Positions 25,204 to 33,079 of a stretch of DNA of 55,046 nt are shown here, piece after piece (the first letter of the stretch is position 1; the number at the start of each line of letters is the position of its first letter). Source of the DNA: Lachnospiraceae bacterium (GTDB taxonomy: Bacteria > Bacillota > Clostridia > Lachnospirales > Lachnospiraceae); NCBI GenBank assembly GCA_009774215.1, contig VSNH01000007.1, positions 1 through 55,046 on the forward strand. Direction: 5' to 3'. Both the position numbers and the translations under genes were made by a program. The notes beneath the pieces were generated by a model, which made no database searches, was not told the DNA's origin, and saw nothing but the letters and a program-made list of their open reading frames with translations.

Positions 25204-25280
25204 TCACACTTTTATTGTTATTTATGTGAATTTAATCACACTTTTATACATATTTTCGTGTGTATTAATCACATTTTTAT
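25204..25280 (-). promoter_or_regulatory. Three TCACAYTTTTAT repeats and a CRP/FNR-like box upstream of the DUF4143 ATPase
   Basis: TCACACTTTTAT occurs at 25204-25215 and 25236-25247, and TCACATTTTTAT at 25269-25280, spaced 32 and 33 bases apart, about three DNA turns. A symmetric TGTGA-N6-TCACA at 25225-25240 matches the classical CRP-family consensus. They may be binding sites for a regulator of the ATPase gene. Confidence 0.45.
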
Positions 25281-25341
25281 TATATGCAAGACGTACGAAT
25301 ATTACAACCCCTATCACAAAATATTTCACGGCAAACCCTCC

Positions 25342-26796
25342 TCACCCCGCAAACGCGCAGTAAGGACCCACCGTAATATCCGTCACCACATTGTCCTCCG
25401 CGGAAAACCAGATGCTGATATTGCCGAAGCCCTCTCCGGTAATGAGGCAGTTCTCCACCTCCGCGTAGGAGGACGCATAAAACCCATAAGCCTGCAATTT
25501 CTCCCATGCACTATCCACACGCATTCCCGGATAGATGCCGAAGATCGTCACATCCTCAAACCTTTCCCCTTTGTAGCCGATATGTCCCGCATTCAACGCT
25601 TCAAAGGAAAACAACTCTTTTCCATCCTTCGAGCCCACCGTCCACTCCTCGAAAGCCGGATCCGGCTGTTCCATTACAACCCCGTATTTTTCCGAAAGCA
25701 ACGTCTGCGCCACATCCAGAAAATACTCCTCATTGAGAATGAACAGCCCCAAATCAGATGCCGTATCCGTCCGCTCCTTGCCCGCTTCCGCCGCTAGCAT
25801 CCTCAGATAAGCAGGTGTGAAATCTGCGAAAGATTCATGTTCCATCGGATAATACACAAGAGGAATTTCCTGCGCGCCCTCCATAAATCCGCCCAGCCAT
25901 TCGTCTACATCCGCCTGATTAAATTGGAATCCCTCATAATCAGAATCATAATCTGAATATTCTTCTCCTGCCTTTACCATTTCGTACACGGTTCCATCCC
26001 CGTCCACATCCCGTTCTGTCGGAAAATCCCATTCTTCTCCAATGTCATCCCACGCTCTCAGAGAGCCGATTTCCACATAGGAGTTTTCCTCCGGCTCAAA
26101 TTGGTAAAACGTACAGGGCCAGAACTCCGCAGGCGGCACCTGATTATGGGACCATCCCGCCTTGATGACACCGTTATCGTAATAGGTAAGCAAAGGATAC
26201 GCACAAAATTCATTCTTCAATTCACCGCTAACCGGGTTATAATCATACACCACCTCAAGACTGCCTGCCGTAGTTGTCGTCGTCCATCTGACCAGCAGCT
26301 CCTCCCTGCCGTCCTGATCGACATCCGCCACCGCAAAGCAGTTCTCTGCCATCTCTCCCGCGTCAAGCGTATCTTTCCCCCAGACCCCGACTCCCAGTTC
26401 CATGTCGGGAAGCTGATACACCGCCATGACCTGTGACAGTATGCCGCCATAGTAATGCCTGATTTTCGCCTGACAGAGTTTCTCTGGCATCTCGGTGGGA
26501 GCTGCGTTTTCCCCAGTCTCCGAATTCGCATTCCCATCCTGTCCGCTGGCAGCCGCAGACTCTACATCCTCCGCCGATACATCCGCCTCCTCTCCCGACG
26601 TATCCCCCGGCGTCTCCGTCATTGCCGATTGTTCCGTTTCTGTCTCTTCCTCTGCCCTTTCCGCCTGTCCTGTCTTTGCAGTCTGCACGCTTTGCCCAGC
26701 GCCATTCCCCGCACCGCAGGCTGCGAAAAGCGCCGTCACTGCACAAAGGAAAGTTCCTGCCATTATCCTTCTGTTTCTCTGCCTCTTCCTTTTCAT
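25342..26796 (-). CDS. Secreted lipoprotein of unknown function with FG-GAP/VCBS-like motif
   Basis: The 484-residue protein begins with a basic signal peptide and lipobox LFAAC (Cys near residue 27). A low-complexity Glu/Thr/Ala/Ser-rich linker follows to about residue 110. The body contains a calcium-loop-like FAVADVDQDGREELLVRW stretch and a second VDGDGTVYEM, both reminiscent of VCBS/FG-GAP-type beta-propeller repeats. The last ~90 residues resemble a BLIP/SmpA-like fold (FGIYPGMRVDSAWEKLQAYGF). Function unknown; it is exposed on the cell surface. Confidence 0.75.
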   Translation of the reverse strand: MKRKRQRNRRIMAGTFLCAVTALFAACGAGNGAGQSVQTAKTGQAERAEEETETEQSAMTETPGDTSGEEADVSAEDVESAAASGQDGNANSETGENAAPTEMPEKLCQAKIRHYYGGILSQVMAVYQLPDMELGVGVWGKDTLDAGEMAENCFAVADVDQDGREELLVRWTTTTTAGSLEVVYDYNPVSGELKNEFCAYPLLTYYDNGVIKAGWSHNQVPPAEFWPCTFYQFEPEENSYVEIGSLRAWDDIGEEWDFPTERDVDGDGTVYEMVKAGEEYSDYDSDYEGFQFNQADVDEWLGGFMEGAQEIPLVYYPMEHESFADFTPAYLRMLAAEAGKERTDTASDLGLFILNEEYFLDVAQTLLSEKYGVVMEQPDPAFEEWTVGSKDGKELFSFEALNAGHIGYKGERFEDVTIFGIYPGMRVDSAWEKLQAYGFYASSYAEVENCLITGEGFGNISIWFSAEDNVVTDITVGPYCAFAG

Positions 26797-26899
26797 AGTG
26801 ATATATCCCCGTCTCTTTCACTCATTCTCCTGTTTTAACTATCCACAGGCATTTCCTCATTTTTCCTCCATGCCGGAGCCTTTTTGCGAAGGCACGCGT

Positions 26900-26956
26900 C
26901 GAGAATTTCAAATTCTCGCCTGCGGTTCCGAGTTTGTGACTCCGGCGCAAACTCGC
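26900..26956. repeat. REP-like double palindrome forming the 3' end of the GNAT gene
   Basis: Two hairpins in tandem: GAGAATTT-C-AAATTCTC (26901-26917) and CGAGTTTG-N11-CAAACTCG (26929-26936 with 26948-26955). The first carries the GNAT stop codon at its centre. The architecture (short hairpins separated by CGCAGG-type spacers on the minus strand) matches the array at 53.94-54.09 kb. Confidence 0.7.
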
Positions 26957-27750
26957 GGCTGAATAAATTGCTCTTCAGAGAATTTATGGTTCAGCTCCTC
27001 CACCACGCTTTCCGGCTTCACCGTCATCTCCACCCACGCGGGAATAAATCCGCTCTTCACCGCATTCCGCACCGAGCGGATATTGGACCACGCCGAACAG
27101 TAAAAGGGAACCCTGCCCCTCTCCAGAATTTTCATGGCAAGGCCGCTTGTCAGCGCAGACGCGACACCCTGCCTCCTGTACGCCGGCAGCACGTCCACCC
27201 CGATCTGCCACATGGCTTCGCAGTCTGCGGAACACCCCGCCAGCCCCACAAGCTTTTCACCGTCATAGGCGCCGATCCCCAGAACATCCAGTTCCTTCCT
27301 GTCCTCGCAGAGCGCATTCCCCCATTCCGGCTGATATAAGTTTCGAAAATCAGCCTGTTCCAGCATCCGCAGCTCATAGCCGCACGGCAGGGCACGCAGC
27401 TTTTCCACGTCGGGAAGATAATACTCCGCCATAAAGCACACTTTCTGTCCCAGAGGCTGCATTCTCTCATTCAGCCAATGGAGATTTGGTGTCTCAAAAC
27501 AGTGATAAAATTCAAATTTTTCGAGGTATTCCCCCACAATTTCCCTGTATTCATCCCGCACAGACGCCACAATGTTATTTCCGTAGGACACCAGATTGCA
27601 GGCAATCGGCTCCTTATAGTATTTCCGCGCCTTCGGACCCACGCCGGATTTTACAATGACCGGCCCTTCGCATAAAAAGTCCTCCGCATTGCAGTTAATG
27701 TCCAGAGCGGACTGTTCCATTGCAATTTGGAGGATTTCTTTGTTTGTCAT
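26908..27750 (-). CDS. GNAT-family N-acetyltransferase with repeat-derived C-terminus
   Basis: The 280-residue protein carries a C-terminal GNAT domain with the acetyl-CoA loop VDVLPAYRRQGVASALT and AWSNIRSVRNAVKSGF. The N-terminal ~130 residues form a poorly conserved extension. The last ~17 residues (PRVCAGVTNSEPQARI) are encoded by the palindromic repeat, which supplies the stop codon, so the native C-terminus was replaced. The substrate is unknown. Confidence 0.85.
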   Translation of the reverse strand: MTNKEILQIAMEQSALDINCNAEDFLCEGPVIVKSGVGPKARKYYKEPIACNLVSYGNNIVASVRDEYREIVGEYLEKFEFYHCFETPNLHWLNERMQPLGQKVCFMAEYYLPDVEKLRALPCGYELRMLEQADFRNLYQPEWGNALCEDRKELDVLGIGAYDGEKLVGLAGCSADCEAMWQIGVDVLPAYRRQGVASALTSGLAMKILERGRVPFYCSAWSNIRSVRNAVKSGFIPAWVEMTVKPESVVEELNHKFSEEQFIQPRVCAGVTNSEPQARI

Positions 27751-27824
27751 CTTAGTTACCCGCTTTCATACCGATTCTTATACCAAATGCTAGCGGCGTG
27801 CTCTTATTCTGTCAAGCGGTTTTT

Positions 27825-28766
27825 TCATCCCACGCTCAAACCGGAAGAAAAATATTCTCCGATTCTCCCGATAAACGCCAGCACATCCGCTTTCATCACT
27901 TCCGGAAATGCCGTGAGTACCGGCGCTGTTTCAAAGCTCAGCGTCCCCTGATAACCGATCCTTCGAAGCCCCCGAAGGAAACCGTCCCAATCGGTGGAAG
28001 ATTTGTTCTCCCGCACCTTTGCAAACGTATACGGAATCTGGTGCAAGTCGCCGATTCCGTCATTGTCATGGATATGTAAGACCTTTATGCGCTCTCCTAA
28101 TGTAGTGATAAAATGCTCAAAATCAATTCCCACAAGATTCGCATGTCCCGTATCAAAGCAAAAACCCAGCACCTCCGCATGATACCTCTCATTAAACCGG
28201 TCAATCCGCTCCGCAGCCTTTTGCGCATCGCAGCATGGTCCTTCCACCAGATGTCCTCCCACACTCTCATACAAGTTTTCCACGCAGAGCGTGATTCCCA
28301 ACTCCTTTGCCGTCGGCACAAGCGATTCCAGAAATGCTTCCGTCCGCTTCCATTCCTCCTCCTCAGAACCCAGATATTTTGCCAGCTTCATTCCATGTAC
28401 TACGATATACGGACATTCCAGAAAAGCGCAGACCGCCATACTCTTGCGCGCCACTTCCGCCCGCAGATAGGTATTAATCCCCTCATCGGCGGTCGGCACA
28501 TAAATCGGATAGGGCATATGCATCTGGTTGATCCGGATTCCGGCCGCCTGCGCGCCCTGCTTATGCGGTGCAAAGAACCGTTCAAGCTCTGCCACCGATT
28601 GATCGAAAAAACGATTGATCCGCGACCGATAGATATCCGTATTTTTCAGATATCCGTTCAGGCTGAAATCCGCACAGGAAAAGCCCGCCCTTGCAAGCAT
28701 CGCAAATCCCTCCTCCGGATGTTCGTCATTTACTATATTTTCCGTCTGCACTCCTCTTTGAAGCAT
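27825..28766 (-). CDS. Sugar phosphate isomerase/epimerase-like TIM barrel (AP endonuclease 2 family)
   Basis: The 313-residue xylose-isomerase-like TIM barrel has the metal ligands expected of an active enzyme: Glu in CVENLYES, DxGH in CFDTGHAN, HIHDND, and a late Glu in LSFETAP. Family members isomerise or epimerise sugars or related polyols. GGGAGG lies upstream of the ATG. It is the last gene of the glycan operon and a paralogue of the N-terminal domain of the next gene upstream (28873-30144). Confidence 0.85.
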   Translation of the reverse strand: MLQRGVQTENIVNDEHPEEGFAMLARAGFSCADFSLNGYLKNTDIYRSRINRFFDQSVAELERFFAPHKQGAQAAGIRINQMHMPYPIYVPTADEGINTYLRAEVARKSMAVCAFLECPYIVVHGMKLAKYLGSEEEEWKRTEAFLESLVPTAKELGITLCVENLYESVGGHLVEGPCCDAQKAAERIDRFNERYHAEVLGFCFDTGHANLVGIDFEHFITTLGERIKVLHIHDNDGIGDLHQIPYTFAKVRENKSSTDWDGFLRGLRRIGYQGTLSFETAPVLTAFPEVMKADVLAFIGRIGEYFSSGLSVG

Positions 28767-28872
28767 TTCCGTCCTCCCTTTTCATATCCGCCTACCAGCA
28801 TGCGTCTCTCGCATGTCATTTTACGCTCGTTGGGTCTTTCCGTATTTCCACTGCCTTTACGTCCTGCTTCTC

Positions 28873-30144
28873 TCAGTCGCGTTCTATTCTGTCAAAGTGA
28901 AACGTCGGCATATACTCATCGTTAAAAAACTCGACCGGATTTTCCACACCCATCTGCCGCAGCTGTGCCTCGATTTCCCTGTAATAAATATTGCAGATAA
29001 AGATTGCGCAATCTGAAGGCAGATTCATCAGACACCGCGGCTCTTTTACCTCCAGCCCCTCAAATACACTCCCCCACAGCGTTTCATTATTATCGCAGGT
29101 AAACAGCGGCGGATATTTTTCCCCGTAACACTTCATGTATGCCCGGCACATATTGCCCGCTCCAAACAGCACTCTGGACGAATATTTTTTCAACAGATTT
29201 TCCATCCCGATCTGCCACTTAAAATATGCCGCCACTGATTTTGCCATCTTCAAAAGCTCCGGCCGCAGAATTGGTGAAAATGCCGATGCCGTGTCATACA
29301 TATCCATAATCAGTTCTCCGTCGAATCCGATTTCACGCAGACCCCTGATCAGATTCAGCCAATCTGTCCGGGATTCTCCCCGTTTCACCGCAGTAAACGG
29401 CAGCAGCGCGCTCTCATTGTTTCCATCGCAATCGCGCAGAATCACCGTTTTCAGACGCTTCTCCAGAGCCAGAATAAAATCATACATATTCTGCCCGCAA
29501 ATATTGCATACACCCACATCCATGCAGAAGCCAAACCGCTCTTCACCCGCCGCCTCATTGAGCGCGTCTATCCACTGAACCGCCTGTCCGCTGTCGGCGC
29601 ACAGACCGCGCAGCAAATGCCCGTTATAATCCCTGCACTGGTTCTCCAACAAAATCTGCATATCATATTTTTTTGCACGCTCCGCCAAATCCAGATAAAA
29701 TGCGCGGTTCCGCTCCCAAAGATTTTCCGAAGGTATCCCTGCCGATAAAGGTCTGACAATCAGATAACGACAACCGGTCCGCCCGCAGATTGCAGTGCTT
29801 TCCTCCGCCAGCCGCGTTATAAACGTCTCCGAATCGCTGCGTATTGTATCCCGGCGCAGATAGGGAGCCCTGACCGTTGTATAACGCACATTTCGTCTCC
29901 TGCACTGTTCCAGCAATGGTCCCAAGCTGTCATATAATTCTTCCGGATGTTCACACAAAAAAGCCGTCTGCCGTAACGCTCCCGTATTCTGCATCGGTTC
30001 CCCGAGCTTCTCCATAGCATCCGGCGTACAGAATAAAGACAAATCTAACAGCACACAATCAAATCCTGCCTGCGAAATATCTCCGATTCCCTGTCCCGGA
30101 TGATTCCTGTCCACAATGCCCTGTGGCGCACAAATGATATTCAA
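28873..30144 (-). CDS. Degenerate isomerase-like TIM barrel fused to a C-terminal Rossmann module
   Basis: This 423-residue fusion has a TIM barrel (about 1-315) similar to the neighbouring isomerase, then the cluster's shared Rossmann-like module (about 322-423: VLFGAGNMCRAYM, LFTCDNNETLWGS, DCAIFICN). The barrel has lost metal ligands: DTGH is replaced by DVGV, HIHD by LRDC, and the final Glu by Asp. It may therefore bind rather than convert a sugar. I chose the TTG start at 30144, since GGAGG is eight bases upstream. The frame from 30210 overlaps the previous gene. Confidence 0.75.
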   Translation of the reverse strand: MNIICAPQGIVDRNHPGQGIGDISQAGFDCVLLDLSLFCTPDAMEKLGEPMQNTGALRQTAFLCEHPEELYDSLGPLLEQCRRRNVRYTTVRAPYLRRDTIRSDSETFITRLAEESTAICGRTGCRYLIVRPLSAGIPSENLWERNRAFYLDLAERAKKYDMQILLENQCRDYNGHLLRGLCADSGQAVQWIDALNEAAGEERFGFCMDVGVCNICGQNMYDFILALEKRLKTVILRDCDGNNESALLPFTAVKRGESRTDWLNLIRGLREIGFDGELIMDMYDTASAFSPILRPELLKMAKSVAAYFKWQIGMENLLKKYSSRVLFGAGNMCRAYMKCYGEKYPPLFTCDNNETLWGSVFEGLEVKEPRCLMNLPSDCAIFICNIYYREIEAQLRQMGVENPVEFFNDEYMPTFHFDRIERD

Positions 30145-30190
30145 TGTTCTTTCCTCCGCATATTTTTCTCGCGATGCCGCCTTACCGACC

Positions 30191-32440
30191 TCAGCACAGC
30201 CGCTTCTCAATCAGCTGCTTCAGCTTGCTGGAGCTGGTGCTCTCCGTATAAGGAAAAAATACCATATCCGACCCGCGTTTTTCCAGAAACTCTTTGTCCG
30301 CCAGCCAGTCCGGATTATTCTTGTAATCGCTTCCCGAAAATTGGCAGTCAAAGTGATACATCTGGTATGCCTCCCTGACACCGCGAAACTCAAGCGGAAT
30401 CTTCACCACCTCGTCAACATAGCGGCAGGAGCGCACCATCTCCGCCCTCTCCTCATATGGGACAAAGGGCTCCACCTCCTTATATTTGCGCACACCCTCA
30501 TCGGAAACCACCCCCACAATCAGATACTCACACTGTTCCTTGGCCCGCTTAAACATGTTTAGGTGTCCCACATGGAACAGGTCGAACACGCCGGAAATAT
30601 AGCCCGTATGATACCTTTTCCGCTCAGTCTGCGCTATTTGCATCTGTGTCTGCGCAATAGGCTTTCTCTTCCTCGGATAGTCCTTCCCGGCGTCGAAAAT
30701 GCCATACTCTTTCACACCCAGCTCTTCTAGCTGCCGTACCACCGACAGGTAATTTTTGATGCAGATCAGAACCTTATACTCCCCGCTTGGCAGTTCTTCA
30801 AAAATCGCCGGTGAACAAATCCCGATGCCTTCCATCTCCTGCCCCCATTTATGCTCGTTATTGTCAACAATCGCATAGACGGGATAATCCTGCCCGTACA
30901 TTGCCAGAAATTTTTTCGTAAAATGACCTGACCCAAACAGAATCAGTTTTCTTCCCTCCACATTGCGGAAAATATCTACGAAAAGCCGCTGATACTCGTC
31001 CGTGGAAAAATTCATCCGCTGCCTGTTTGCATAGATCGTCTCCACGTTGCCCCTGCACGCCTCATGATAGATCCGCAGCTCCCTTTCCTTTCTTAAATCC
31101 CTCAGGAATTCCCCTTCCATCCTCTGCCAGCGCTCCCGATATTTTGTCAATCCGTATCTTTCGTACAATTCCTCCACCGGCAGAATCTTCATCAATTCCA
31201 CATTTCCTGCATAAAATGTGCCAACCATCCGGGAAATAATTGCGTTGGCCGGATAGTTTTCCTCACAAAACTCCTGGTCATAAAAAACAAACTCCCCGTC
31301 TATGTAAAAGCTGTTGAGCGGCACCATATCAACATAGCCCTTACGCAGAATGGCGCCCTCTCCATCCCCCTGATCGGATTCCACAATAGCAGAGGACCGC
31401 AAAATCAGATCCCGAAAATGATCCATCTCCTGCAAAAAACGTTCTCTGTCTGTACGAAGCAGCTTCTTGAGATAAACCTGCCCCACCTCCGCCTGTATCA
31501 GCGGCATTTGACAGACGCCGCCCTCCAGCTTCGTATCTACCACGGGAATGCCGCGCTCCTTCAGTTCCTTCGCATGGGCCGCCAGCTTTTCAAGCCGTGC
31601 TTCGCCCTCCGAGTAAACCGCCCGTTTCTCCACAATCCCCGTTCTGCGAACCACCGTGCAGAGCGCGCTCTCCCTCCCCCGCTCCATGGAGCAGGTCACA
31701 TGCAATACATCACATAACGCTTCCTTTGACCCGCATTCAATCAGCCACGCATTCGCCAGTTTGTGAAACAGGCCGTCGTTATCCAAGCTCTCATACAGAG
31801 GCGCCTCCTCCAAAAATACGGTATCCGGATAATTATAAGTAGGGAACAAACGGTTTGCCAAATCCTCGTTCGGGAGATAGTCCTCCGCATAAATCAGACC
31901 GGGATTCTGCAGATCCGGCAGGACAGAAAAAAATCGGAAAAAGTTCCATCCCGCCGCCCTAAGCATTTTTTCCATTTCGTTCCTGCTGTAGCATCTGCCA
32001 CGGAACACATCCTCCTTTTTATCATACGCTCTTCGATATCCCTCGATCCCGTCGAAGTTGCGGCCGGTATAGGGATCCCGATCCCCACAGAAGTAGCGGA
32101 TGCCGAAACGGTTGTTCATACCGAGGAGCAGTCTGCCATCCTCTTTCAAAAGGCTTCGCCAGCTCTGTAAAACCTGCTCCGGGTTTTCTGTGCACTCCAG
32201 TGCTTCCACCGCAATCAGATAATCAAAACCGCCTTTATACTCCTGTGTCCATTCCGTGTTACAGGACTGCTCCACCGGTGCGCATACCACGGCAAAAGAC
32301 TTATCGATAAGCATTTCAGCCAGCGCGTCCTTGCTGTCCCCGATATAGAGGACTTTTGCGTCTTGTTCGAAATCATACCATTGCAAAAGCCCGCATTTTA
32401 TTCCGTTAATCAGTTCCTGTGTCTGGTCTGTGCTGCTCAT
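30191..32440 (-). CDS. Four-part fusion: SAM methyltransferase - unknown domain - Rossmann module - cytidylyltransferase
   Basis: The 749-residue protein begins with a class I methyltransferase-like domain (about 25-190: VLYIGDSKDAL, DYLIAVEALECTENPEQVLQSW, ...LLLGMNNRFG). A ~300-residue region of uncertain type follows, with a GYVDMVPLNSFYIDGEFVFYDQEF stretch. Then come the shared Rossmann module (497-580: LILFGSGHFTKKF, AIVDNNEHKWG) and a TagD-like nucleotidyltransferase (613-749: GVFDLFHVGHLNMFKRAKEQ, ending TESTSSSKLKQLI). TagD-type enzymes make CDP-glycerol or CDP-ethanolamine. GGAGG precedes the ATG. It suggests assembly of a methylated, CDP-activated building block. Confidence 0.82.
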   Translation of the reverse strand: MSSTDQTQELINGIKCGLLQWYDFEQDAKVLYIGDSKDALAEMLIDKSFAVVCAPVEQSCNTEWTQEYKGGFDYLIAVEALECTENPEQVLQSWRSLLKEDGRLLLGMNNRFGIRYFCGDRDPYTGRNFDGIEGYRRAYDKKEDVFRGRCYSRNEMEKMLRAAGWNFFRFFSVLPDLQNPGLIYAEDYLPNEDLANRLFPTYNYPDTVFLEEAPLYESLDNDGLFHKLANAWLIECGSKEALCDVLHVTCSMERGRESALCTVVRRTGIVEKRAVYSEGEARLEKLAAHAKELKERGIPVVDTKLEGGVCQMPLIQAEVGQVYLKKLLRTDRERFLQEMDHFRDLILRSSAIVESDQGDGEGAILRKGYVDMVPLNSFYIDGEFVFYDQEFCEENYPANAIISRMVGTFYAGNVELMKILPVEELYERYGLTKYRERWQRMEGEFLRDLRKERELRIYHEACRGNVETIYANRQRMNFSTDEYQRLFVDIFRNVEGRKLILFGSGHFTKKFLAMYGQDYPVYAIVDNNEHKWGQEMEGIGICSPAIFEELPSGEYKVLICIKNYLSVVRQLEELGVKEYGIFDAGKDYPRKRKPIAQTQMQIAQTERKRYHTGYISGVFDLFHVGHLNMFKRAKEQCEYLIVGVVSDEGVRKYKEVEPFVPYEERAEMVRSCRYVDEVVKIPLEFRGVREAYQMYHFDCQFSGSDYKNNPDWLADKEFLEKRGSDMVFFPYTESTSSSKLKQLIEKRLC

Positions 32441-32467
32441 CTTTGCCTCCGTTCTGAAATAAAAAAG

Positions 32468-32508
32468 ATCTGATGCAGACTATGACGATTTCATACTTTA
32501 CATCAGAT
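32468..32508. repeat. Terminator-like palindromic repeat, left end of unit 1
   Basis: ATCTGATG (32468-32475) pairs with CATCAGAT (32501-32508) and T-rich sequence flanks both sides. The inner part GACGATTTCATACTTTACAT (from 32484) is the inverted partner of the copy at 32887-32912. A near-identical 41-base repeat is at 51997-52037. Confidence 0.8.
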
Positions 32509-32545
32509 TTTTAAACGCATACAATTTATGAATTTATTCCCACTA

Positions 32546-32796
32546 CTATCTTTGTTCGTCTGCAAAGTTAGCCGCACTCATCAACTGGAAATCCAGAAAG
32601 ATGACAATATAGTCTTTCTTTAAATATTCCGCCAGAGACATAAGTGTTGTTGTCTTACCATACTGTCTGCCCTTGTTTATGACAAAATATTTTTTCCTGC
32701 CTACAAATCTTTCCTTAATTTATCTAAGCCTGTCATCCCGGCACACCATATAGTGTTCTTCCGGTTTGCAGCGTCCTTCTGTATTGAAATACCTCA
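32546..32796 (-). pseudogene. Truncated AAA ATPase (N-terminal fragment, frameshifted)
   Basis: Reading begins MRYFNTEGRCKPEEHYMVCRDDRL and then hits a stop. After a frameshift it resumes as FVGRKKYFVINKGRQYGKTT (Walker A) ... YIVIFLDFQLMSAANFADE and stops. This is the N-terminal fifth of the AAA ATPase/PD-(D/E)XK family also seen as a remnant at 53312-53765. It lies between inverted repeats at 32468-32508 and 32887-32912. Confidence 0.8.
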
Positions 32797-32886
32797 TTCC
32801 ATGTCCTCCATGCCCTGAGCCAGAATTTGTTTCACACCTCATTTTTACTTTGTATTTTGGACGTGTAAAGGAAAGGCGTTTCTAAG

Positions 32887-32912
32887 TCTCATGTAAAGTA
32901 TGAAATTGTCAA
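32887..32912. repeat. Right inverted copy of the unit-1 end repeat
   Basis: Reads CATGTAAAGTATGAAATTGT in its core (32890-32909), the reverse complement of the sequence at 32484-32508 with few changes. Together the two copies bracket the ATPase fragment over about 445 bases. Confidence 0.75.
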
Positions 32913-32935
32913 GGCGCTATTTTATTCCAATACTG

Positions 32936-33079
32936 CTATTTTCCGGCTTTTGCCACTACAGTGCGTAACACACCGTTTCCAGCAAAATGATCAGAATAAT
33001 ATCTTATTTGTTTCTTCGTCAATGCATTATTCCGTGCAAAAATTTTCTGCATCTCCTCCAATGAACGTATTACTCCCAT
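32936..33079 (-). CDS. Small ORF (47 residues) overlapping the end of a glycosyltransferase gene
   Basis: ATG at 33077-33079 overlaps the TAA of the glycosyltransferase gene in another frame (ATGGGAGTAA), the typical layout for translational coupling. The product (MGVIRSLEEMQKIFARNNAL...) is basic and helical with no recognised domain. It may be a real small operon protein or the remnant of a longer gene cut by the neighbouring repeat unit. Confidence 0.35.
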   Translation of the reverse strand: MGVIRSLEEMQKIFARNNALTKKQIRYYSDHFAGNGVLRTVVAKAGK

